This document shows, piece by piece, positions 19,360 through 26,288 of a stretch of 36,912 bases of DNA. How positions within the stretch are numbered: position 1 is the stretch's first letter; every line of letters begins with the position of its first letter. The DNA comes from Pseudomonas sp. NFACC02 (GTDB lineage: Bacteria; Pseudomonadota; Gammaproteobacteria; Pseudomonadales; Pseudomonadaceae). A program made the translations under genes and the position numbers. The stretch is taken from assembly GCF_900110765.1 (NCBI RefSeq), contig NZ_FOEO01000051.1, forward strand, positions 1 through 36,912. The letters are read 5' to 3'. The notes beneath the pieces were generated by a model. That model searched no databases. It had not been told where the DNA came from and saw only the letters and a program-made list of their open reading frames with translations.

Positions 19360-20102
19360 TGCGTTTTTCTCCCGAACTCGAAGAAGGCCGCCTGATCCAG
19401 CGTTACAAACGCTTCCTGGCCGATATCGAAACCCCCAGCGGCGAACGCCTGACCATTCACTGTCCCAACACCGGCTCAATGTTCAACTGCATGATGCCCG
19501 GCGGGCGGGTGTGGTTCAGCCGTTCCAACGACCCCAAGCGCAAGTTGCCGGGCACGTGGGAAATCAGCGAAACGCCGCAGGGGCGGTTTGCCTGCGTGAA
19601 CACTGGCCGCGCCAACAAGCTGGTGGAGGAAGCGCTGTTCGCCGGCGTCATCACCGAGCTGAACGGCTTTACCGCGCTCAAGCGCGAGGTTGCGTACGGG
19701 CAGGAAAACAGCCGGGTCGATTTTCGTCTGGAATACCCCGAGGGTTCGCTCTATCTGGAAGTGAAAAGCGTCACCTTGGGGTTTGACGACACCGCCGTGG
19801 CCGCGTTTCCCGATGCGGTGACCCAGCGCGGCGCCAGGCATTTACGTGAGTTGGCGGCCCTGGCGCGCGAAGGCGTACGCGCCGTGCTGCTTTACTGCGT
19901 GAACCTGACCGGGATTGAGGGCGTACGTCCTGCCGAGGAAATCGACGCCGCCTATGCCGAAGCGCTGCGTGAGGCGGTGTCCGCCGGGGTGCAAGTCCTC
20001 GCCTATGGCGTGCAACTGACGCCGGATGAAGTGCGTGTCGACCGTCGTCTGGAGGTTCATCTGACTGAAGCGGGCGTGCTCAATCCTGTGATGGCGGGCT
20101 GA
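19359..20102 (+). CDS. sfsA: SfsA family DNA/RNA nuclease
   Basis: A 247-residue SfsA protein. E. coli SfsA was first linked to maltose metabolism and binds DNA; structural work places the C-terminal half in the restriction-endonuclease-like fold. The N-terminal region (RYKRFLADIETPSGE, HCPNTGSM) and the nuclease-like core (VDFRLEYPEGSLYLEVKSVTL, with an ExK element) are conserved. The start overlaps the preceding stop. The last 23 bases overlap the end of the Rieske gene on the other strand. The cellular role is unresolved. Confidence 0.94.
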   Translation: MRFSPELEEGRLIQRYKRFLADIETPSGERLTIHCPNTGSMFNCMMPGGRVWFSRSNDPKRKLPGTWEISETPQGRFACVNTGRANKLVEEALFAGVITELNGFTALKREVAYGQENSRVDFRLEYPEGSLYLEVKSVTLGFDDTAVAAFPDAVTQRGARHLRELAALAREGVRAVLLYCVNLTGIEGVRPAEEIDAAYAEALREAVSAGVQVLAYGVQLTPDEVRVDRRLEVHLTEAGVLNPVMAG

Positions 20103-20409
20103 TCCAGATGCCCTGAGCGTCTTCGCGGCACGCGATCGCGTTCAGGGCTTTGCCTTCACACGGGCCGGCAATGCAGTCGCCGCTTTCGATCAGAAACAGG
20201 GCGCCATGGGTTGCGCACTGGATCAGACTGGCGCTGCTGTCGAGAAACTGGTCCGGATGCCATTCCAGCGGCACGCCACGATGCGGGCATCGATTCTGGT
20301 AAACGTGGACCTGCCCGGCGCGGCGTACAGCCAGCAGGTGTAGCCCATTGATTTCAAAACCACGGCTTTTTCCTTCGGCGAGCTCATTTCCGTTGCACAA
20401 GTATTTCAG
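20080..20409 (-). CDS. Rieske [2Fe-2S] protein with apparent CTG start
   Basis: A 109-residue small Rieske ferredoxin-like protein. The cluster motif is complete: C-P-H in NRCPHRGVPLEW (C41, H43) and C-x2-H in QCATHGALF (C65, H68). No ATG, GTG or suitably spaced TTG begins the conserved part. The codon CTG at 20409 sits six bases after AAGGAG, giving a predicted N-terminus (M)KYLCNGNELAEG. An upstream ATG at 20649 would add 80 residues of non-conserved, low-quality sequence. It probably carries electrons in the cytosol, as part of a detoxification or NirD-like pair, but no partner is adjacent. The 3' end overlaps convergent sfsA. Confidence 0.8.
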   Translation of the reverse strand: MKYLCNGNELAEGKSRGFEINGLHLLAVRRAGQVHVYQNRCPHRGVPLEWHPDQFLDSSASLIQCATHGALFLIESGDCIAGPCEGKALNAIACREDAQGIWISPPSQD

Positions 20410-20664
20410 CGGAGTCTCCTTCGCGCTTGACGCGTAGCTGCGAATAAACTTCAAATTGCCCGTTTGTCGTGAACGTCTAGTCTGACAGCTATGCAAATGA
20501 CGCGTCGATTTCGGGTCATACGGACGAGGCGTTAACGAACCGGGTCGTGGATAATCGGCCCCGCTGGGTGGCTCAGGCAAAGAAACCCCTTCCCGAAGCG
20601 TTCTGTCCCGCAGATACCACTCTCCCGCGGATAGCACGCTCAAAGCCAAGGTCTCACCGACTCA

Positions 20665-21702
20665 ATGAGAGCGATGCTACAACCCCGAACGTTATTCATC
20701 CTGCTCAGTCTTGCTTGCGCGCTGGCCGTCTGGCTGTCGCTGGCATTAGGGCCCGTTAGCCTCCCGCTGCTGGATACGGTCCGCGCCGGTCTGCATCTGC
20801 TCGGTTTGCCAATGGCGGGCGATAACCTTCAACAGGCCGAACTGATCCTCGGCCAGATTCGTGCGCCTCGTACGCTGCTCGGGTTAGCGGTGGGCGCGGT
20901 GCTGGCGCTGTCGGGTGCCGCGATGCAGGGACTGTTCCGCAACCCATTGGCTGACCCCGGCCTTGTCGGCGTCTCCAGCGGGGCAGCGTTGGGCGCGGCT
21001 GTCGCCATCGTGGCGGGTGCGTCCCTGGGTGGATTGCCCGCTGCGCTGGAGCCTTATCTGTTGTCGATTTGCGCGTTCGTGGGCGGACTGACCGTCACCG
21101 GCATCGTTTATCGTCTTGGGCGTCGCGCCGGGCAGACCAGCGTCGGCGTCATGCTCCTGGCGGGTGTGGCGATGACGGCGCTGGCGGGTTCGATCATCGG
21201 TCTGTTCACGTATCTGGCCGATGACGCTGCGCTGCGTACCTTGACGTTCTGGAACCTCGGCACCCTGAGCGGCGCCAGCTACGCGCGGCTCTGGCCTCTG
21301 CTGTTGGTCTGTGCGGCAGTGATCGTCTGGCTGCCGCGCCGCGCCAAGGCGCTGAATGCGCTGCTCCTCGGGGAGTCCGAAGCCCGTCATCTGGGCATTG
21401 ACGTGGAGCGGCTCAAGCGCGAGCTGATTCTGTGTATCGCTCTGGGCGTCGGTGCTGCCGTCGCAGCTGCGGGGCTGATCGGCTTTGTGGGGTTGATCGT
21501 GCCGCATCTGGTCAGGCTGGTGGCAGGCCCCGATCACCGCGTGGTGCTGCCAGCTTCCGCACTGGCCGGGGCGAGCCTGTTGCTGTTTGCCGATGTGTTT
21601 GCCCGGATGGTGCTGGCACCGGCAGAACTGCCAATCGGCATTGTTACCGCGTTTATCGGGGCACCGTTCTTCCTGTTTCTGCTGGTTCGAGGACGCACCT
21701 GA
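20665..21702 (+). CDS. Heme/iron-complex ABC transporter permease (FecCD family)
   Basis: A 345-residue inner-membrane permease with about ten hydrophobic helices and the conserved FecCD core GAAMQGLFRNPLADPGLVGVSSGAA, split here as GAAMQGLFRNPLADPG then LVGVSSGAALG. The ESEARHLGID coupling region contacts the ATPase. It most resembles HmuU/PhuU. The ATP-binding gene overlaps its stop (TGATG). In PAO1 the phu locus has phuS, phuT (binding protein) and the receptor phuR; none is present here, and the gene upstream is a divergent Rieske gene. ATG 20665 overlaps a TGA in another frame; ATG 20674 is an alternative start. Heme is the best guess for substrate because of the hmuV-like partner and the prrF neighbourhood. 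Confidence 0.87.
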   Translation: MRAMLQPRTLFILLSLACALAVWLSLALGPVSLPLLDTVRAGLHLLGLPMAGDNLQQAELILGQIRAPRTLLGLAVGAVLALSGAAMQGLFRNPLADPGLVGVSSGAALGAAVAIVAGASLGGLPAALEPYLLSICAFVGGLTVTGIVYRLGRRAGQTSVGVMLLAGVAMTALAGSIIGLFTYLADDAALRTLTFWNLGTLSGASYARLWPLLLVCAAVIVWLPRRAKALNALLLGESEARHLGIDVERLKRELILCIALGVGAAVAAAGLIGFVGLIVPHLVRLVAGPDHRVVLPASALAGASLLLFADVFARMVLAPAELPIGIVTAFIGAPFFLFLLVRGRT

Positions 21703-22469
21703 TGATCAAGGCGGAAGGGGTCAGCGTTCATCGTGACGGCAACTGCGTGCTGGAAAGCATCGACCTGACCGTCAACCCCGGCGAAGTGCTCGGTGTGCTC
21801 GGGCCGAACGGTGCCGGCAAGAGCACCTTGCTAGGTGCATTGTGTGGTGAATTGAAGGTGACACAGGGCCGGCTTTGGCTTGATGGGCAGTTACTGACGC
21901 ACTGGACGGGCGCGCAGAGGGCACGGCGTCTGGCAGTGCTTGCGCAAGGTTCGACGCTGAGTTTCGCGTTCAAGGTGCAGGAAGTGGTCGCGATGGGGCG
22001 TTTGCCTCATGACAGCGGCCAGCAGCGTGACGCCGAGATCGTGAAGGCCTCACTGCAGGCGGCCGATGCGCTGCATTTGCACGATCGCAACTACCTCACG
22101 TTGTCTGGCGGTGAGCGTCAGCGGGTTCACCTGGCGCGGGTGCTGGCGCAATTGTGGCCGGGCGAGGGCGGGCGGACGTTATTGCTGGACGAGCCGACGT
22201 CAATGCTGGATCCGCTGCATCAGCACACCACCTTGCAGGCCGTTCGTGATTTCGCCCTCCGTGGCGGCGCGGTTATGGTGGTTTTGCACGATCTCAATCT
22301 GGCGGCGCGCTACTGCGACCGGCTGCTGTTGCTGGCGTCGGGCCGGCCTCACGCGCTGGGGACGCCAGATACGGTCCTGGTGCCGGAAGCACTCAAGGCC
22401 GTGTTCGGCCTGGAAGTACTGGTTCAGCGTCACCCTGAGCGAGGGCATCCGTTGATCATTACGCGGTAA
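21702..22469 (+). CDS. hmuV: Heme ABC transporter ATP-binding protein
   Basis: A 255-residue cytosolic ATPase for the adjacent permease. It contains Walker A GPNGAGKST, the signature LSGGERQRVHLARVL, Walker B TLLLDEPTSMLD and the switch histidine in VVLHDLNLAARYC. The insert LAQLWPGEGGRT before Walker B is typical of HmuV/PhuV heme transporters rather than vitamin B12 or siderophore ones. The ATG overlaps the permease stop, so the two are translated together. No periplasmic binding protein is encoded in this window, so import would need one from elsewhere. Confidence 0.92.
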   Translation: MIKAEGVSVHRDGNCVLESIDLTVNPGEVLGVLGPNGAGKSTLLGALCGELKVTQGRLWLDGQLLTHWTGAQRARRLAVLAQGSTLSFAFKVQEVVAMGRLPHDSGQQRDAEIVKASLQAADALHLHDRNYLTLSGGERQRVHLARVLAQLWPGEGGRTLLLDEPTSMLDPLHQHTTLQAVRDFALRGGAVMVVLHDLNLAARYCDRLLLLASGRPHALGTPDTVLVPEALKAVFGLEVLVQRHPERGHPLIITR

Positions 22470-22689
22470 CCGTCTTCCACCTGCTGTTCTGATGTTGTCA
22501 TTGGCGAGGGCTGTCATTGGCGAGCGATTGCCGGCCGCCGCTGACGTCGCCCCTGGCTGTCGCAGGCAAAATCTTTAAGACGTTTCTGATAGTCGCGTAG
22601 TCCCGCTCTCTATTGCTCTTGCGGCCGTTCGCGCACGCCCTCGCTGGATTATCGTCGCTCCCTCGAAAGAAAAGGGTGAGGCAAGCGGC

Positions 22690-23451
22690 ATGAGCAGGAT
22701 GAACGAGGGCGACGAAGCATGGGCACAAAAGGCGATAGCGTTACTGGAATTGACGTCGCTGAACGCTGATGACACGGCCGAGCGCGTTGTTGCGTTATGC
22801 GAGCGAGCACAAACACCGGTAGGAAACGTCGCAGCAGTCTGTGTGTCATCCCGGTTCGCAGGGCTGGCCCGGCGCACGCTCGATGCTGCCAAGGCCAGGG
22901 ACATCAAAGTGGTCGCCGCTGTGAACTTCCCCAATGGGGGGGCATCCGTTGCCACGGTGGCGTCTGAAACCCAGGCGGCCGTGCTTGCGGGAGCCGATGA
23001 AATCGATCTTGTCTATCCCTTCAACGCACACTTGGCGGGAGATAAACAGATCGGTCCCGAAATGATTGCGGCCTGCAAAGCGCAATGTGGCCGACCCGGG
23101 ATGCTGACGGTTACCCTTGAAACCGGCGTGCTGCGCGATCCCCAGCTCATCCATGATGTGTGCCGGATGGTGATCCGCGAGGGTGTCGCCTTTCTCAAGA
23201 CCAGCAACGGCAAACAGATTGTCAGCGCGACACCTCAGGCAGCGCGGATCCTGATCGAGGCAATCGCCGAGCTGGGTTCTCAAGTCGGATTCAAGGCGTC
23301 TGGAAATGTGCGCACGGTGACCGAGGCGCGGACCTACCTTGAGATGGCGCAGGCCCGGTTTGGGCCCTACTGGCTGGAGCAGAAAAGGATGCGACTGGGC
23401 GGATCGAGTCTGCTGGATGATTTATTGATGCGGCTGGGCGTGGAGGCATAG
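22690..23451 (+). CDS. deoC: Deoxyribose-phosphate aldolase
   Basis: Cytosolic enzyme splitting 2-deoxyribose 5-phosphate into acetaldehyde and glyceraldehyde 3-phosphate. The 253-residue protein has the Schiff-base lysine in FLKTSNGK (K170), the second catalytic lysine in GFKASGNVRT (K202) and the EIDLVYP aspartate. These match the longer E. coli-type DeoC. ATG 22690 has GAGG about eleven bases upstream. No deoA, deoB or deoR neighbours are present. It lies between hmuV and the prrF sRNA, a place occupied in PAO1 by phuW, so it looks like a local insertion or replacement. Acetaldehyde produced could feed acetate and Acs. Confidence 0.94.
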   Translation: MSRMNEGDEAWAQKAIALLELTSLNADDTAERVVALCERAQTPVGNVAAVCVSSRFAGLARRTLDAAKARDIKVVAAVNFPNGGASVATVASETQAAVLAGADEIDLVYPFNAHLAGDKQIGPEMIAACKAQCGRPGMLTVTLETGVLRDPQLIHDVCRMVIREGVAFLKTSNGKQIVSATPQAARILIEAIAELGSQVGFKASGNVRTVTEARTYLEMAQARFGPYWLEQKRMRLGGSSLLDDLLMRLGVEA

Positions 23452-23471
23452 TCGCTGCCTCTAGCGCAGGC

Positions 23472-23500
23472 AAAAAAAGACCCGGCAAAAGCCGGGTCAA
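23472..23500 (-). terminator. Rho-independent terminator of prrF
   Basis: On the minus strand GACCCGGC-UUUU-GCCGGGUC is a perfect 8-bp stem followed by seven T residues. It is the end of the PrrF RNA. It may also stop read-through from the upstream TfoX-C-like gene. Confidence 0.95.
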
Positions 23501-23585
23501 AAACCGTGATTAGCCTGATGAGGAGATAATCTGAGAGTCCGAACCAAGGAGCCTTTCAGGTTATCGGCCAGTCTCGCGACTGGAT
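23472..23585 (-). ncRNA. prrF: PrrF iron-responsive small RNA
   Basis: Functional counterpart of RyhB: made under iron limitation, it pairs with and lowers mRNAs of iron-rich proteins such as SodB and TCA-cycle enzymes. The RNA is about 114 nt. It begins with a short stem CCAGUC-GCGA-GACUGG. It contains the highly conserved pairing core CAGAUUAUCUCCUCAUCAGG (23514-23533), and ends in a perfect terminator. A Fur box covers the promoter. It lies between deoC and the TfoX-C-like gene, near the heme transport genes; in PAO1 two tandem prrF genes sit next to the phu heme locus. Only one copy is present here; a second would have to be elsewhere. Confidence 0.95.
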
Positions 23586-23587
23586 GT

Positions 23588-23619
23588 GATAATCATAGTG
23601 ATTCTCATTTGTAAGTCAA
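23588..23619 (-). promoter_or_regulatory. prrF promoter with overlapping Fur box
   Basis: On the minus strand TTGACT (23614-23619) and TATGAT (23592-23597) are separated by 16 bases, a strong sigma-70 promoter. The Fur box GATAATCATAGTGATTCTC (23588-23606) matches 15 of 19 positions of the consensus GATAATGATAATCATTATC and covers the -10. Iron-loaded Fur would block RNA polymerase directly. The predicted +1 is about 23585. Confidence 0.93.
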
Positions 23620-23628
23620 CAGGCAATC

Positions 23629-23931
23629 TCAAACTATTTTCCCGGCGTCGAGGGCGTCAAGCCGTGAGGCTTCCCTGTCGAGTCCGATGAGCTGGTCATT
23701 CAGCGACGCCTTGACCTCACGTGGCAGGTCACACCAATGCTGACCCAGCAACGCACCTTCGATGGCGTATAGAAGGACTTTAGAGGTGCGAAAACCCCGG
23801 GTTTTGACGGCGCGATAAGCGTGGATGGCGCCCATTCGGCGCAGGTCCGCTTCGTTATGGATTCCGGCTGCGTGCAGCCATTGGGCTGAGGTCTTGCCCA
23901 GATTTTTCATCTGTTGCAGTTCGTCTTCCAT
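23629..23931 (-). CDS. TfoX C-terminal domain / helix-hairpin-helix protein
   Basis: A 100-residue protein matching the stand-alone TfoX C-terminal domain: LKNLGKTSAQWLHAAGI-type start (here MKNLGKTSAQWLHAAGI), NEADLRRMGAIHAYRAVK and NLLYALEGAL-like KVLLYAIEGALLG. The domain has a helix-hairpin-helix fold and in full-length TfoX is linked to competence regulation; isolated copies have no known role. ATG 23931 is preceded by GGAGGCGAC, so the long upstream extension is rejected. Its stop lies 10 bases before the prrF -35, so transcription would run through prrF and end at its terminator. Confidence 0.82.
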   Translation of the reverse strand: MEDELQQMKNLGKTSAQWLHAAGIHNEADLRRMGAIHAYRAVKTRGFRTSKVLLYAIEGALLGQHWCDLPREVKASLNDQLIGLDREASRLDALDAGKIV

Positions 23932-24176
23932 GTCGCCTCCATGCAAGGTATTGCTCCGTGTTTGTGTTCTCCCGGCCTGGACAAACTGCGGACTCAAGCC
24001 ACGGAATGAGTATAGATAGCCCGTGGAGTGGGTGCGGCAGGCCTCCGGCAAAACACCCGTCGAAGTGCCGGACGGTAGCGATGGGGGAAGACGGAGCGAC
24101 AAGCGGGCAGCCCGGCATGTCCATGCATGCAGGGCGGGAGGCGACAACTCGTGCAAGGCGGTTGTCGGGAAGGTAC

Positions 24177-24521
24177 TCAGCGAGTGCGGTAACGCAGGCG
24201 CGTCCCGAAGTTGACCGACATGAGAATCTCGTCGGCGCTCAATTCCGGCGGAAAGTATGCCCCGGATATCTGGGCGTGAGCGATGCTGGCCCCTTCGAGG
24301 GAGGCCTTGCGAAAGTCGACGCCGCGCAGATCGGCCGACCGAAAGTAAGCGTCGGTGAAGTCGATTTCATCGGCATTCAGCTCGCGCAGGTCCAGGCCTC
24401 GAAAATCGCCGCCGGCGAGGTCAATAGGTCCGCTTTTCGGGCGTTGGAGGTTGAAGGCGTTCACATCGTCTCTTCGCAGCAAGGCAAAGAGCGGGGAGTC
24501 GAGCTGCTTGGGCTGGTTCAT
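24177..24521 (-). CDS. Pentapeptide repeat protein
   Basis: A 114-residue protein whose centre (about residues 33-90) is built of A(D/N)LXX-type pentapeptides: GGDFRGLDLREL, DFTDAYFRSADLRGVDFRKASLEG. These fold as a right-handed quadrilateral beta-helix. The repeat stretch is short compared with Qnr/MfpA DNA mimics (about 200 residues), so a gyrase-protecting role is not suggested. ATG 24521 follows AAGGTGACACC. No signal peptide is present. A -10-like TATACT lies 29 bases upstream. Function unknown. Confidence 0.85.
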   Translation of the reverse strand: MNQPKQLDSPLFALLRRDDVNAFNLQRPKSGPIDLAGGDFRGLDLRELNADEIDFTDAYFRSADLRGVDFRKASLEGASIAHAQISGAYFPPELSADEILMSVNFGTRLRYRTR

Positions 24522-24549
24522 GGTGTCACCTTGTTGGAATTCTGACGCC

Positions 24550-24579
24550 AGTATAATGCCACCATTTGCGAGTCGTGAA
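24550..24579 (-). promoter_or_regulatory. Candidate promoter of the pentapeptide gene
   Basis: On the minus strand TTCACG (24574-24579) and TATACT (24550-24555) are 18 bases apart, giving a predicted start about 22 bases before the ATG. The same bases read TATAAT on the plus strand (24552-24557), so the site could fire in both directions. Confidence 0.45.
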
Positions 24580-24602
24580 GGGGCTTCCTTCGCGACTCGA
24601 TG
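24564..24602. repeat. Hairpin between kinase/ATPase gene and pentapeptide gene
   Basis: The segments around GCGAGTCGTGAAGG and CCTTCGCGACTCG form a 13-bp stem with one mismatch and a short loop. There is no T-run on either strand, so it is not a standard terminator. It overlaps the presumed pentapeptide promoter -35. Confidence 0.55.
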
Positions 24603-24620
24603 ATTGACGACGGGCTGGGC

Positions 24621-26156
24621 CTACAGCCCTGGCAGGTACTGACGAATATCCGTGACAACCTTGTCCAGATCACCGCTCAGATTGGTTTCTACGTGGCGGC
24701 TGCGCAGTTGTTCGTCTGCCGTCAGCGGTTCGCGACTGGCTTGCTGGGCTTCGATGACCTCCATGGTGGCGTCGGACGGGTCCTCATTTCGTGCCTGACG
24801 CTGCGATAGCCAGCTTTCGATGACGGCTTTTGGCGCGGCGCAGTCGAGAATCAGGAACGGGGCGCCGGTCGCTTCCGCCACTTGCGCCGTTGCCAGACGC
24901 TGCGCGTGCTTGAGGTAGGTCGCGTCGATGACGACCGGGAATCCTGCGTGCAAGACCACAGCCGCCAGTTCATTCAGGCGTTTGTACGTGGCAGCGCTGA
25001 CCTCGGCTGCGTACAGGTCTTTGCCGGTGCCGAACAGACGCTTGCGCTCGACATCAGAGCGCACGCGAATGGCGCCCAACGCTTCCACCAGCCGCATCGC
25101 CACGTGGCTCTTGCCGACAGCGGACACGCCGTGGGTGATCGCCAGGAAGTTCGACGGGATTGCGCTGTAGCTTTCCGCCAGGTTGGCGTAATTGCGGTAC
25201 TGGCGCATCGTGGTCGCGCGTTGCACGTGATCAGCATCGGGCGACAGGCTGAACAGCGACACCTTGGCCCGCACCAGCGCGCGGTAGGCTTTATAGAAGT
25301 TCAGCAACTCCAGACCCGCATAGTCGCCGGTGTGCTCCAGGTATTGACTGATCAGACGACGCGACAGGCTTTTCAGGCCTCGATCTTCGAGGTCCATCGC
25401 CAGAAAGCCGATGTCGGCGTAGACATCGGTCATGCGGAAGGGCTCGTTGAATTCGATGCAGTCGAAAATCACGACCTTGCCGTCAATCAGCGTGATGTTG
25501 CCCAGATGGATATCGCCGTGGCATTCGCGAATGAAGCCCTCGGCCTTGCGCTGACTCATCAGAGGCTTCAGGCGCTCGTAGCTGGCCTTGGCCCAGGCTT
25601 CGAGGGCCTCGAGTTGAATGAGATCGGCCTTTTCGCTGAGGAACGGGAGAATCTGCTCAAAATTCTGGGTAACCGGTGCCATCACGCTTTCAGGCGAGCC
25701 CAAAATGTTCTCGGACAGGACGCGCGGCGCCTTTTCGTGGAAATCGGCAATTTGACGCGCCATGTCATCAATATGCGCGGTGGTCAGTTCTCCTTTGGCT
25801 TGCAGGGTGCTGAGCAGGCCATCCTGTGGAAACTGACGCATTTTCAGCGCGTACTCGATCACCTCGCCTTCACCGCCCAGTTGAGGGGCTTCAGCGCTGC
25901 CGGTGATCGGCAGTACTTCCAGATACAAGTTCTCGGTCAGACGCTGGTTGAGCTTGAGTTCCTGCTGGCAGAAGTGTTCGCGAGCCGAGAGGGTGGTGAA
26001 ATCAAGGAAGCCGAAGTTCATCGGTTTCTTGATCTTGTAGACGAAGGGGCCAGTGAGCAGCACCCAGGAAATATGCGTCTCGATGACCTGAAATTGCTCC
26101 ACCGGATGCGGGAACAAGGCAGGGTTTTGCAGAGCGGCTATCAGTGTCTGGCTCAC
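24621..26156 (-). CDS. Fused aminoglycoside-phosphotransferase-like kinase and AAA ATPase
   Basis: A 511-residue two-domain protein. The N-terminal part (to about 330) resembles APH/choline-kinase folds, with the catalytic RECHGDIHLGN motif and a following metal-binding VIFDCIEFNEPFR. The C-terminal part is a zeta-toxin/shikimate-kinase-like P-loop domain with Walker A GVSAVGKS, a RSDVERKR segment and a lid. Both active sites look intact. The start is GTG 26156: AAGGA lies six bases upstream, whereas TTG 26162 abuts it. The gene is divergent from mrcB. The family (COG2187 plus COG0645) is conserved in pseudomonads but its substrate is unknown; it is not evidence of antibiotic resistance. Confidence 0.87.
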   Translation of the reverse strand: MSQTLIAALQNPALFPHPVEQFQVIETHISWVLLTGPFVYKIKKPMNFGFLDFTTLSAREHFCQQELKLNQRLTENLYLEVLPITGSAEAPQLGGEGEVIEYALKMRQFPQDGLLSTLQAKGELTTAHIDDMARQIADFHEKAPRVLSENILGSPESVMAPVTQNFEQILPFLSEKADLIQLEALEAWAKASYERLKPLMSQRKAEGFIRECHGDIHLGNITLIDGKVVIFDCIEFNEPFRMTDVYADIGFLAMDLEDRGLKSLSRRLISQYLEHTGDYAGLELLNFYKAYRALVRAKVSLFSLSPDADHVQRATTMRQYRNYANLAESYSAIPSNFLAITHGVSAVGKSHVAMRLVEALGAIRVRSDVERKRLFGTGKDLYAAEVSAATYKRLNELAAVVLHAGFPVVIDATYLKHAQRLATAQVAEATGAPFLILDCAAPKAVIESWLSQRQARNEDPSDATMEVIEAQQASREPLTADEQLRSRHVETNLSGDLDKVVTDIRQYLPGL

Positions 26157-26274
26157 GGACAATCCTTGAAAGTGACAAGTCGAAGGTGAAGTGACTAAAG
26201 GTGGCCATTATGGCCGCTTGGCGCATTGCTGCAAACCGCTGAGACGGCGGTCTGCCGATGATCTTGAAAGTGCG

Positions 26275-26280
26275 TATAAT
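26275..26280 (+). promoter_or_regulatory. -10 element of mrcB
   Basis: A perfect TATAAT ends nine bases before the mrcB ATG (26289). Counting seven bases gives a start near 26287, leaving almost no leader. No good -35 is seen at 16-18 bases; TTGAAA at 26264-26269 is too close. Confidence 0.6.
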
Positions 26281-26288
26281 CCGCCGCC

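Noticed and set aside
20410..20649. 80-residue N-terminal extension of the Rieske protein from an upstream ATG
   Set aside because: Extension is Pro/Arg/Ser-rich without a signal peptide or membrane helix, and a strong Shine-Dalgarno sequence lies just before the CTG.
24882..26189. 435-codon open frame opposite the kinase/ATPase gene
   Set aside because: No recognisable motif; the minus-strand gene has intact kinase and Walker motifs.
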